Shown: piece after piece, positions 1 to 6,830 of the stretch
How the letters are laid out: the number at the start of each line of letters is the position of its first letter
Position numbering within the stretch: position 1 is the first letter of the stretch
Assembly (NCBI GenBank): GCA_905235535.1
Contig: CAJOLS010000008.1
Coordinates: 1-48,218 of the forward strand
DNA length: 48,218 bases
Source: an uncultured Bacteroidales bacterium
Lineage (GTDB): Bacteria; Bacteroidota; Bacteroidia; Bacteroidales; UBA932
Reading direction: 5' to 3'
Made by a program: the position numbers and the translations under genes
Notes under the pieces: generated by a model
Seen by the model: the letters and a program-made list of their open reading frames with translations, nothing else
Database searches by the model: none
Told to the model about the DNA's origin: nothing

Positions 1-1278
1 ATGATGTCATAGACATCCATCCCGGCCAGGTACATCAGGGTTGCTCCGGTACGCCGGGCCGTGTGCGAGTGAATCAGTTTGTATTTTTCATATTTGACGG
101 TGGTCTTGGTGCCGCCTTTGGTTTCGACCATTTCAACCATTTCGTCAATGCCAGCCATTTTGCCGATTTCTTTGATGTAGCGGTTGATGACCTGGTCGGC
201 CAAGTGGGGCATCTGGTAGTTGTAGCGTTCCAGGATGTTCTTGAGCTCGGAGGAGCATGGCACGGCAACTTTGGCGCCGGTCTTGTGCTGGCGGATGTTG
301 ATGTACATTACCTCGCGGGTCTGGATTTCGGCCTTGGTCTTGCCGGGATGTTCAGGATCCGGAACGTCCACGATGGTGCGTTTGGTGTAGGACTGGATGG
401 CGTCGCGGGAGATGTTGTTGTAGTCGGAGACGCGCTGGGCGGTCCAGCAGCCGACGAGGAAGATGTCACGCGCCTGCTGGCTGGTAGCCGACGGGCATCT
501 TGGAGAGGTCCACGGCGCAGAATTTCTCCAAGTCTTCTTTGGTGAGGTAGATGGAATCCACTTCGATGCGGGTGCCCTTGAAGCGTTTGTCCTTGTATTT
601 TTGGCTCTGATTATATCCTTCAGACTCGGCCGAATGAAGAATCCCTTTAAGGTGGGCGATGTGCTTACCAATAGTGTTGATGGAATATTGCCTATTTTTC
701 ATCCATTCGGTGTATTTGAAATACACGGTGATGTCAATGTCGTTGAAATCATAGCTTGTGTGTGTCTCCTCCTGGAAGGTTTTCCAGACGGTCATTGATT
801 CACGGAAGGTTTTGGCGGTACCGTGGGCAAAGTTATTGCCTCTCTCAGTTTGTCTGGCTCCTGAGAAGATATCCTTGACGTACAGGTCTATGTACTTGGA
901 AAACGTCATTCGTTTGGCCTCTTCCTCAGCGCGGCGTTTGGCCTCTTCCTGACGAAACTGCTCTTCGCGCTCTTCACGATAGATGATTTCGTTGCAGATC
1001 TTCTTTACATCATCACTTGTTAGCGCCTGCCCTTCCTTTAAGCGTGAATCAACGGCATTGCGAATCTGCTCCATTTTGGTGTTTACATGGGCGCCGGACT
1101 CACTTTTGGCGTAATTCGCCCAGGCAGCGCCGTTACGATCCAGCCGCCACTTCTCTGCAGGAACGGATAAATCGGTCTTTACTCGAATGTTAATTTTAGG
1201 TTCCGGGTGCTGAATCCGGATGTACAAAGGGACGATTCCTTTTGCTTCTTTGTTGAGCAATACAAATGTTGTGGCCAT
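1..1278 (-). pseudogene. Tyrosine recombinase (integrase), frameshifted and cut by the left edge
   Basis: Site-specific DNA recombinase of the phage-integrase family, as carried by Bacteroidetes integrative elements. The likely start is ATG at 1278 (MATTFVLLNKEAKG), residue 45 of the track ORF, because the preceding residues are promoter-like AT-rich DNA. Visible parts are an N-terminal arm-binding domain (LYIRIQ), a charged helix (EEAKRRAEEEAKR), a SAM-like core-binding domain, then the catalytic domain. The reading frame breaks at 477-484: CCAG is present twice in tandem on the coding strand, so the ORF ends at 466 as GYQPAGA. Skipping the extra four bases restores GYQQARDIFLVGCWTAQRVSDY, with the first catalytic Arg, and the frame stays open to base 1, reaching HSHTARRTGATLMYLAG, the HxxR box. 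The catalytic Tyr lies outside the window. It is either a pseudogene, a recoded gene or an assembly error; the family is certain. Confidence 0.85.
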
Positions 1279-1304
1279 AATCGATATGTTTAAATTTCGT
1301 ATTA

Positions 1305-1320
1305 CAAAGATACAAAGATA
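1305..1320 (-). promoter_or_regulatory. Tandem -7 boxes for the integrase gene
   Basis: Two back-to-back copies of TATCTTTG on the minus strand match the Bacteroidetes -7 consensus TAnnTTTG, 27 to 42 bases upstream of the integrase ATG. No convincing TTTG -33 box is visible about 20 bases further upstream, so the assignment rests on the -7 element alone. Confidence 0.5.
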
Positions 1321-1482
1321 TTCCGAATAATGTACTGAAAATGTACTAAAAATCACGAAGAGCCACCGAAGGTGCCGAAGGCTCTTTTTCGTATTTTTGC
1401 TATATATCAATTAGTTATAAAATAATTTATTCGGAACAGAAGAAAAGATTTTCGGCAAATGCGGTTCCTCACTCACCGCTTC

Positions 1483-1506
1483 AAAGCCAGCAAATGCTGG
1501 CTTTTT
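1483..1506 (+). terminator. Palindromic hairpin with T-run (bidirectional)
   Basis: GCCAGCA-AA-TGCTGGC is a perfect 7-bp stem flanked by AAA on the left and TTTTT on the right, so it can act as a rho-independent terminator in either direction. No plus-strand gene ends just before it; it may insulate the integrase promoter or be part of the element end. Confidence 0.55.
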
Positions 1507-1582
1507 GCGTTTTCGTTCGGATTCGAACTTCAGCCCACGTCACCCTCACCCCCAACCCGCTTATTCCCTCACTTTTGGGGAA

Positions 1583-1618
1583 CAAAAAAAAACACCGATT
1601 TTCGGGTGAAATCGGTGC
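1583..1618 (-). terminator. Rho-independent terminator of tRNA-Val
   Basis: On the minus strand CACCGATT, a short loop and AATCGGTG form an 8-bp stem followed immediately by nine T residues. It begins about 48 bases after the tRNA 3' end and is the natural end of that transcript. Confidence 0.85.
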
Positions 1619-1665
1619 AAGTTTTCGGGGTTAACTGATTGGTAATCAGGTTATTATCCCTCTTG

Positions 1666-1740
1666 TGAGGACACGCAGATTTGAACTGCGGACCTCTTGC
1701 CTGTCAAGCAAGCGCTCTAAACCAACTGAGCTATGCCCTC
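1666..1740 (-). tRNA. tRNA-Val (anticodon GAC)
   Basis: The minus strand folds as a complete cloverleaf. The acceptor stem is GAGGGCA paired with TGTCCTC with one G-U pair and discriminator A. The D-arm is TAGCTCAGTTGGTTTAGAGC. The anticodon stem is CTTGC/GCAAG with loop TTGACAG, giving anticodon GAC, which reads GUC/GUU valine codons. The T-arm is CGCAG-TTCAAAT-CTGCG. The terminal CCA is not encoded. The identity follows from the anticodon; tRNA-Asp would need GTC in the loop. Its 3' end faces the integrase, making it a plausible insertion target. Confidence 0.93.
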
Positions 1741-1750
1741 AAAAGGATTG

Positions 1751-1782
1751 CAAATATAGGTAAAAAGAACGGATGCTCCAAA
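1751..1782 (-). promoter_or_regulatory. Promoter of tRNA-Val
   Basis: On the minus strand TTTG (1782-1779), a 20-base spacer and TATATTTG (1758-1751) match the Bacteroidetes -33 TTTG / -7 TAnnTTTG promoter at near-ideal spacing, ending 10 bases before the first base of the tRNA. It is the cleanest complete promoter in the window and supports assignment to the Bacteroidetes. Confidence 0.85.
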
Positions 1783-1792
1783 TTTTTCTGCA

Positions 1793-2601
1793 TCACTTTA
1801 CCCGGTGACGACCATTTTCGAAAGAGACTTCGTCCATGGCGATGGGCTTGCCGCCGCCCAGGTCCACCAGTTCGTCGTGATGGGACTGCTTGTAGTCCCA
1901 GCCGTAGATATCGGCCGCCAAAACATCTACATACTCATTTCCCGGATAGAAATCGGCATACGGGAAAGCGTCATCATTCTCCTTCACACGCGGGGCGTTG
2001 GGGTCCCATACCCAGAGGAGGTTGTCCAGGCCCTTGCCGGTGAAATACTCGTAGGTCATGATCCAAAACCGTTTGAAACCCTGTTCGCCGGGCTGGTTGC
2101 CCCACCAGAACCAGGCGCCGTTCATCTCGTGGTACGGGCGCCATAGCACGGGAACCTAGGCCTCCTTCAGTTGCAGAAGGTACGGAATAACCGTATCCAT
2201 TTCCCGCTCCCAGGCATTGTGCAGGGGTGTTCCGGGAGTACAGAGCGCATCCCATTCCTCGGCCGAAGGGCCCTGGTCCATGGTCCAGACCTTGTCTCCG
2301 TTGCAATCGTTCCCATCCGTGTAACGAGGGTCGCAGCAGTGCCACATAAGGGTGATGATTCGGCCCCTTCCCCTATGTCGTTGAAACTGAAATCGCTTCC
2401 CCATACTACCGGAAGCTTCCCGGTAATGTCCAGCACCTCGGCATCGTACCTTTCCAGATCGCTGGAGAAGTTGTGTTCCCCCGCCAGGGTGTACTGCCCG
2501 CTGATAGAATACAGAAAGCCCAGCAGTTCACAGGCTTCGGGGGTGGCGTTGGAATTCACGGGAGGGGACCCGACCTCATTTTTGTCAGGGGCCAGCGACA
2601 A
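1793..2601 (-). pseudogene. GH26 beta-mannanase, decayed
   Basis: Remnant of a secreted endo-beta-1,4-mannanase of family GH26. Recognisable pieces in order are NATPEACELLGFLYSISGQYTL with AGEHN, KLPVVWGSDFSF, RIITLMWHCCDPR, a VPVLWRPYHEMNGAWFWWG block containing the acid/base Glu, and KPIAMDEVSFENG with the likely nucleophile Glu. At least four lesions are visible: no ATG or intact signal peptide at the 5' end (the track start is TTG inside a leader-like VILFVPLSLA); a frameshift near 2359-2370 between SFNDIGEGAE and GRIITLMW; an in-frame TAG at 2156-2158 in the LKEA*VPVLW segment, where family members have one extra residue; and a 3' end lost shortly after the nucleophile, next to the tRNA promoter. 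Multiple lesions make sequencing error unlikely. It suggests an ancestral mannan-degrading locus eroded beside the tRNA/integrase site. Confidence 0.88.
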
Positions 2602-2624
2602 AGGAACGAACAGAATGACGAAAA

Positions 2625-2664
2625 CCGTCGCCGGTCCCCCCCCTATTTTGCGGACCGGCGACGG
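2625..2664 (-). terminator. Second GC-rich hairpin downstream of tpiA
   Basis: CCGTCGCCGGTCC and GGACCGGCGACGG form a perfect 13-bp inverted repeat with a 14-base loop; on the minus strand it is followed by TTTT. It is placed as a backup terminator for the tpiA operon, about 30 bases beyond the first one. The short T-run makes its strength uncertain. It overlaps the region where the GH26 remnant has lost its start. Confidence 0.55.
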
Positions 2665-2693
2665 AAATGCCGGGGACCAGCAACGAGAGGCAC

Positions 2694-2721
2694 AAAAAAG
2701 GGCCGACCGGTGGGGTCAGCC
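2694..2721 (-). terminator. Rho-independent terminator of ackA-tpiA operon
   Basis: On the minus strand GGCTGACC-CCACC-GGTCGGCC forms an 8-bp stem (one G-U) followed by C and six T residues. It lies about 75 bases after the tpiA stop, beyond the duplicated tpiA tail. Confidence 0.8.
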
Positions 2722-2730
2722 TTGTAGATG

Positions 2731-2828
2731 GCCTCAAAGCCAGGCTCAGAAGCAGGTGGCGACGATCAGGAAATCATCGGCCTCAAAGCCAAACTCAGAA
2801 GCTGGTGGCGATGGCCAGGAAGTCATCG
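2731..2828 (-). repeat. 49-bp imperfect tandem duplication of the tpiA 3' end
   Basis: Two adjacent 49-base units (2731-2779 and 2780-2828) differ at 7 positions by eye. The right unit contains the genuine end of tpiA (ADDFLAIATSF and stop); the left unit, downstream of the stop, still encodes a matching tail (EADDFLIVATCF and stop) in its own frame. The unit length is not a multiple of three, so the copy is not read through. It looks like a local duplication that has since diverged. Confidence 0.85.
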
Positions 2829-3550
2829 GCTTTGAGGGCGGCGCCGCCGATGAGGCCGCCGTCAATGTCCTTCTCGGCGAAGAGTTCCTTGGCGTTGGAG
2901 GGCTTGCAGGAGCCACCGTAGAGGATGGTCATGTCGTCGGCCATCTGGGCGCCGAACTTCGCCTCAATCACGTTGCGGATGCAAGCGTGGATTTCCTCGG
3001 CCTGGGCGGCAGTGGCGGTCTTGCCGGTGCCGATGGCCCAGACGGGCTCGTAAGCGACGACCACATTCTTCATATCCTCGGCGGTGAAGTTGTAAAGGAC
3101 GTTCTTGGTCTGGGCGGTAACCACCTCGAAGTGCTTGCCGGCCTCGCGCTCGTCCAGGTTCTCACCCACGCAAAGAATCACTTTCAGGCCTGCGGCCAGG
3201 GCCAGCTGGGTTTTCACAACCAGCTTCTCGTCCGTCTCACCATAGTACTGGCGACGCTCGGAGTGACCCAGGATGGTGTACTGGCAACCCAGGGAAGTGA
3301 GCATGTTCACAGCCACCTCTCCGGTGTAGGCACCTTTCTCATGGTCTGCGCAGTTCTGGGCACTCAGCTGCACCTTGGAGCCCTTGAGGACATCGGCCAC
3401 GCAGGCCAGGTGGGTGAACGGAGGAGCCACTACCAGCTCTACATTGGCGGGAAGGTTCTGGGCCTTCTCAACTACAGCTTTGGCGAGTTCTACGCCTTCG
3501 GGCACGGTGGTGTTCATTTTCCAGTTGCCCGCTACAATGAATTTTCTCAT
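2795..3550 (-). CDS. tpiA: Triosephosphate isomerase
   Basis: Cytosolic glycolytic enzyme interconverting dihydroxyacetone phosphate and glyceraldehyde 3-phosphate. The 251 residues are the family's normal length. Substrate-binding Lys11 is in GNWKMN, electrophile His96 in LGHSERR, catalytic base Glu168 in AYEPVWAIGTG, and the phosphate-gripping GG motif in DGGLIGGAAL near the C-terminus. It is the last gene of a three-gene minus operon, 8 bases after the phosphotransacylase gene, and is followed by a diverged copy of its own 3' end and two hairpin terminators. Linking lower glycolysis with acyl-phosphate metabolism in one transcript fits a fermentative anaerobe. Confidence 0.98.
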   Translation of the reverse strand: MRKFIVAGNWKMNTTVPEGVELAKAVVEKAQNLPANVELVVAPPFTHLACVADVLKGSKVQLSAQNCADHEKGAYTGEVAVNMLTSLGCQYTILGHSERRQYYGETDEKLVVKTQLALAAGLKVILCVGENLDEREAGKHFEVVTAQTKNVLYNFTAEDMKNVVVAYEPVWAIGTGKTATAAQAEEIHACIRNVIEAKFGAQMADDMTILYGGSCKPSNAKELFAEKDIDGGLIGGAALKADDFLAIATSF

Positions 3551-3558
3551 CTAACTAA

Positions 3559-4464
3559 TTATTTTACAGACATGACTGCCGAAGCAATCGAATTTAATTT
3601 CACATCTACGGAATCTGCGCGGGAGGCCAGGATGCAGGGAACCTTGGTACCCACCAGGAAACCGGCCTGACGCACGTCTTTGGCCAGTTTGGAATTGGTC
3701 TTCCAGAACACGTTGGCGCTTTCGATGTTGGGGAACAGGAGGCAGTCGGCGTCTCCGGCCACGGGGCTCTTGAGCTTCTTAATCTCTACAGACTCCTGGT
3801 CAATGGCCACATCCAGGGCCAGAGGGCCGTCTCCGATGGCCTTGATCTGGCCACGGTCGCACATCTTGGCCAGCATGGCACCCTCGATGCAGGCCGGCAT
3901 GGAATCCAGCATCTGCTCGGAGGCGGCGATGAAGGCAATCTTGGGCGTAGCAATGCCGAAGCTGCGGGCCACGCCGGTGACAAAACCGGCCATCTTCACC
4001 TTCTGGCGGAAGTCCGGAGCCGGAATCACAGCCATGTCGGTAATGAAGATTAGCTTGTGGTAGTTGGGGTTCTCGATAACGCCCACGTGGCTCAGGAGGC
4101 CCTTCGGGGGCAGCAGCCCCACTTCCTTGTTCAGGATGGCTCGCAGGAACTTGTCCGTGGAGCACAGGCCCTTCATGAGCACGTCTCCCTCTCCGTCATG
4201 GACCATGCGGACAGCCTCGGCCACGGCCTTGAGCTCATCCTTCACATCCACGATGGTGAACTTGTCAACATGGATCTTGGAAGCCTTGCATACATCGGCA
4301 ATCATATCGGCATCTCCCACGAGGGTAACCTTCACAAAGCCCATGTCGCTGGCCAGGGAAGCGGCCTCGATGGTGTGGGAATCCACGCCCCAGGCGGCAA
4401 TCATGCGCTTGCAGATGCCTTGTGCCTTGAGTTCGGCAAACAGATCGTTAAAATTGGTAATCAT
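3559..4464 (-). CDS. Phosphate acetyl/butyryltransferase family protein
   Basis: Transfers an acyl group between CoA and phosphate, giving the acyl-phosphate used by the kinase encoded just upstream. At 301 residues it matches the single-domain PTA/PTB family rather than the long Pta with an N-terminal DRTGG part. Visible features are an N-terminal Rossmann-like segment (ASDMGFVKVTLVGDADMI), the MKGLCSTDKFLRAIL and GLLSHVGVIENPNYHKLIFITD segments typical of this family, and a C-terminal LLFPNIESANVFWKT block. It starts 3 bases after the acetate kinase stop, so the two are translationally close. Members of this group act on acetyl-, propionyl- or butyryl-CoA and the sequence alone does not decide which; pairing with an acetate-type kinase favours acetyl-CoA. 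Confidence 0.9.
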   Translation of the reverse strand: MITNFNDLFAELKAQGICKRMIAAWGVDSHTIEAASLASDMGFVKVTLVGDADMIADVCKASKIHVDKFTIVDVKDELKAVAEAVRMVHDGEGDVLMKGLCSTDKFLRAILNKEVGLLPPKGLLSHVGVIENPNYHKLIFITDMAVIPAPDFRQKVKMAGFVTGVARSFGIATPKIAFIAASEQMLDSMPACIEGAMLAKMCDRGQIKAIGDGPLALDVAIDQESVEIKKLKSPVAGDADCLLFPNIESANVFWKTNSKLAKDVRQAGFLVGTKVPCILASRADSVDVKLNSIASAVMSVK

Positions 4465-4467
4465 GGT

Positions 4468-5682
4468 TTATTCTTGGTTTTCTAATACAATATGCATGGT
4501 GTCGCGGGCAATGACCAGTTCCTCGTTGGTGCAGATGAGGGCGGCCTTCACCTTGGAATCCTCGGTGGTGATGATGGCGTCTTCCGCAAAGGCCACGTTG
4601 GCTTCATAATCTACCTTGAGGCCGATGTAGGAGAAGTTCTCCAGCACACGGCGGCGCAGGCGGCTGTTGTGCTCTCCGATGCCGCCGGTGAAGACGATGA
4701 GGTCCACTCCGTTCATGGCGGCGATATAGGAGCCGATGTTCTTGATGATGTCGTAGGTGAACTTCTTGAACACCAGTTTGGCCTTGGGGTCTCCCTCGTT
4801 GGCCAGCTCGTTGAGCTCCCGGGCGTCGGAAGATTTGGTGGAAACCCCCAGGAAGCCGGATTTGCGGTTGAGGATGGTGGTCATCTCGTCCGGGGTTACT
4901 CCCAGTTTCTTCTCCAGGTACAGGACGGCGTTGGCGTCGATGTTGCCCACGCGGGTGCCCATGATCATACCCTCCAGCGGGGTGAAGCCCATGGAAGTAT
5001 CCACGCACTTGCCGTTCTGGATGGCGCAGATGGAGCTGCCGGCGCCCAGGTGGCAGGTGATGATCTTGGACTCATTGATATCCAGGCCGGCCAGCCTGGC
5101 GCCCACACCGGCTACAAACTGGTGGGAAGTGCCGTGGGCACCGTAACGGCGCACGCGGTATTTCTCATAATACTCGTAAGGCAGGCCGTACATGTATGCA
5201 TAGGCGGGCATGGTCTGGTGGAAGGCGGTGTCGAAGGTGACCACCTGGGGCACGCTGGGCAGGGCGTCCTGCATGGCATGGATACCCAGCAGGTGGGCCG
5301 GGTTGTGCAGCGGGGCAAAGTCTGCGCAGAAGGCAATCTTGTCCAGGACATCCTGGTTCACCAGCACGGAGCCGGAGAAAAAGTCTCCTCCCTGCACGAT
5401 GCGGTGACCCACGGCCTCGATGTCTTCCAAGGACTTCAGGACGCCGGTTTCCGGGTCTGTGAGGGCCTTGAGGATGAGTTTCATGCCCTCCTTGTGATCC
5501 GGGATGGGCACATCCAGCACAATCTTTTCCTTTCCAGTGGGAGCGTATTGGAGAATGCCGGCAGGCAGGCCGATTTTCTCTGCAATACCTTTGGCAATTA
5601 CGTCAAAAACGTCGTCGCTTTTCATGTCCAGAAGCTGGTACTTGATGGACGAGCTTCCGCAGTTGATTACGAGAATGATCAT
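4468..5682 (-). CDS. ackA: Acetate kinase
   Basis: Cytosolic kinase converting acetyl-phosphate and ADP to acetate and ATP, the last ATP-yielding step of acetogenic fermentation. I start at ATG 5682 (MIILVINCGSSSIKY), residue 11 of the track ORF, because NCGSSS is the conserved N-terminal phosphate loop of the family; this gives 404 residues, the usual length. Also present are GHRIVQGGD, the TFDTAFHQTMP signature, RRYGAHGTSH, HLGAGSSICA and the C-terminal FTGGIGEHNSRLR adenosine-binding motif. It is first in the ackA - phosphotransacylase - tpiA operon, with a -7 box 32 bases upstream. The family's butyrate kinases have a different arrangement and are shorter, so acetate kinase is favoured. 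Confidence 0.96.
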   Translation of the reverse strand: MIILVINCGSSSIKYQLLDMKSDDVFDVIAKGIAEKIGLPAGILQYAPTGKEKIVLDVPIPDHKEGMKLILKALTDPETGVLKSLEDIEAVGHRIVQGGDFFSGSVLVNQDVLDKIAFCADFAPLHNPAHLLGIHAMQDALPSVPQVVTFDTAFHQTMPAYAYMYGLPYEYYEKYRVRRYGAHGTSHQFVAGVGARLAGLDINESKIITCHLGAGSSICAIQNGKCVDTSMGFTPLEGMIMGTRVGNIDANAVLYLEKKLGVTPDEMTTILNRKSGFLGVSTKSSDARELNELANEGDPKAKLVFKKFTYDIIKNIGSYIAAMNGVDLIVFTGGIGEHNSRLRRRVLENFSYIGLKVDYEANVAFAEDAIITTEDSKVKAALICTNEELVIARDTMHIVLENQE

Positions 5683-5713
5683 ATAGGTTGTAAATTTAGT
5701 TCGGTACGTCATG

Positions 5714-5721
5714 CAAAGATA
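5714..5721 (-). promoter_or_regulatory. -7 box for the ackA operon
   Basis: TATCTTTG on the minus strand matches TAnnTTTG, 31 bases upstream of the ackA ATG. In the same gap the plus strand has TAATTTCG (5733-5740), one mismatch from consensus, 7 bases before the comEC start, so the gap is a divergent promoter. Confidence 0.6.
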
Positions 5722-5747
5722 CGAAATTATTGCTAATTTCGCTACGT

Positions 5748-6830
5748 ATGGCCGATACTAAAAGCATAGAGGCCCTGTCGGCGGTTTTCACCGCGGGCGT
5801 GGTGGCGGGAACCCTGGTTTCGGCCCGCCTGGCCGGTCCCGTGAGCGCCGTCCTCTTTCCCCTGCTCCTGCTTCCCCTCCTTTTCCGGGAAAAGCTGCGC
5901 CTGAGCCCGGAGAAATGGGCCGTGGGCGTGTGCTGGCTGGCCTTTTTGCTGCTGGGCCTGTTCTGTGCCACCTCGCGCGCCGTTCCCGGAATAGAGGAGC
6001 CTTCGGCCCTCCAGCTATGGGCCCTCAAGGCGGCCGACGCCCTCCGCGCCCGCATAGACGCGCTCCCGTTCCGGGCCAACAGCACCGCTCCCCTTCTCAA
6101 AGCCTTCCTCACCGCAGACCGCAGCGGGCTGGAGGCCCGGACCCTGGCCACTTTCCGCACCAGCGGGGCCTCCCATCTGCTGGCCCTGAGCGGCCTGCAC
6201 ATGGGCATCCTCTACGTCCTGTTTGACAAGCTCACCCTGCCCTGGGGCGGGTCCCGTACGGCCGCCATCATCCGCTTTGTTCTCTTCGGCCTGGGCGGCG
6301 GCTTCTTCACGCTCATGACCGGGGCTTCCCCCTCCATCGTACGCGCCTACCTGTTCATCCTCATCGGGGAAATCCTGCGGGTGAGCGGAAGGCCCAGAAA
6401 GTCCTCCCGGGTGCTTTGCCTGGCCCTTCTGGTGCAGCTGGTGCTGGACCCTTCCGTTTTCCGGACGGTGGGCTTCCAGCTTTCGTACCTGGCCATGGCC
6501 GGCATCTTCCTCCTCTACCCCGTCCTGGAAAGCTGGTACCCGGCAGGAAGCCGCTGGAACCCTTTCCGCCGCATCTGGCAGGCATCGGCCCTGGCCATCA
6601 GTTGCCAGCTGTTCACCGGTCCCCTGGCCTGGCTTCGCTTCCACTCTTTTCCCCGGCACTTCCTCCTCACCAACCTGCTGGCCATCCCCGTCACTTCCGC
6701 GCTGCTCTCATCGGCCGTGGCGGCCCTGATGCTGGACACCCTTCACTTGTGCCCGCCCTTCCTGATAACAATAACAGACGGCCTGGGCCGCCTGCTACTA
6801 TGGATGCTGCAAGTGATTGCAAGTATGTGA
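5748..6830 (+). CDS. comEC: ComEC/Rec2-like inner-membrane protein, competence domain only
   Basis: Multi-pass inner-membrane protein related to the DNA-uptake channel ComEC. I start at ATG 5748 (MADTKSIEAL), six residues into the track ORF, giving 360 residues. Two N-terminal membrane segments precede the competence domain, recognised by TFRTSGASHLLALSGLHMGILY and the LMTGASPSIVRAYLFI block, followed by several more hydrophobic helices. Full-length ComEC proteins are about 600-800 residues, with an N-terminal OB-like domain and often a C-terminal metallo-beta-lactamase domain; both are absent here. No frameshifted remainder is visible downstream, since the stop abuts the apbE stop exactly. 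It could be a naturally short variant or a domain-lost one; a role in DNA uptake is inferred from family only. Confidence 0.85.
   Translation: MADTKSIEALSAVFTAGVVAGTLVSARLAGPVSAVLFPLLLLPLLFREKLRLSPEKWAVGVCWLAFLLLGLFCATSRAVPGIEEPSALQLWALKAADALRARIDALPFRANSTAPLLKAFLTADRSGLEARTLATFRTSGASHLLALSGLHMGILYVLFDKLTLPWGGSRTAAIIRFVLFGLGGGFFTLMTGASPSIVRAYLFILIGEILRVSGRPRKSSRVLCLALLVQLVLDPSVFRTVGFQLSYLAMAGIFLLYPVLESWYPAGSRWNPFRRIWQASALAISCQLFTGPLAWLRFHSFPRHFLLTNLLAIPVTSALLSSAVAALMLDTLHLCPPFLITITDGLGRLLLWMLQVIASM

Larger units (their letters stand above)
1279..1582. other. Non-coding gap between integrase and tRNA-Val; possible attachment region
   Basis: No gene is supportable in the roughly 390 bases between the integrase start (1278) and the tRNA 3' end (1666). 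From left to right it holds the integrase -7 boxes, a direct repeat AATGTACTGA / AATGTACTAA at 1329-1348, an AT-rich stretch, a strong palindrome near 1486-1501, a C-rich stretch, and the tRNA terminator (listed separately). A piece reading GTTCGAATCC on the minus strand near 1513-1522 resembles a tRNA T-loop but lacks a pairing stem. An integrase beside the 3' end of a tRNA gene is the usual layout of an integrated element, so an att core may lie here; I could not find a second copy of the tRNA 3' end in the window. Confidence 0.5.

Noticed and set aside
1510-1525. Second, partial tRNA near the integrase
   Set aside because: Only a T-loop-like GTTCGAATCC is present; flanking bases do not pair and no acceptor or anticodon arm can be drawn.
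1666-1740. tRNA-Asp reading of the tRNA
   Set aside because: The string GTC is on the plus strand; the functional strand has GAC centred in the anticodon loop, giving valine.
2171-3670. 499-residue plus ORF over GH26 remnant and tpiA
   Set aside because: Spans a pseudogene and an antisense gene; no domain continuity.
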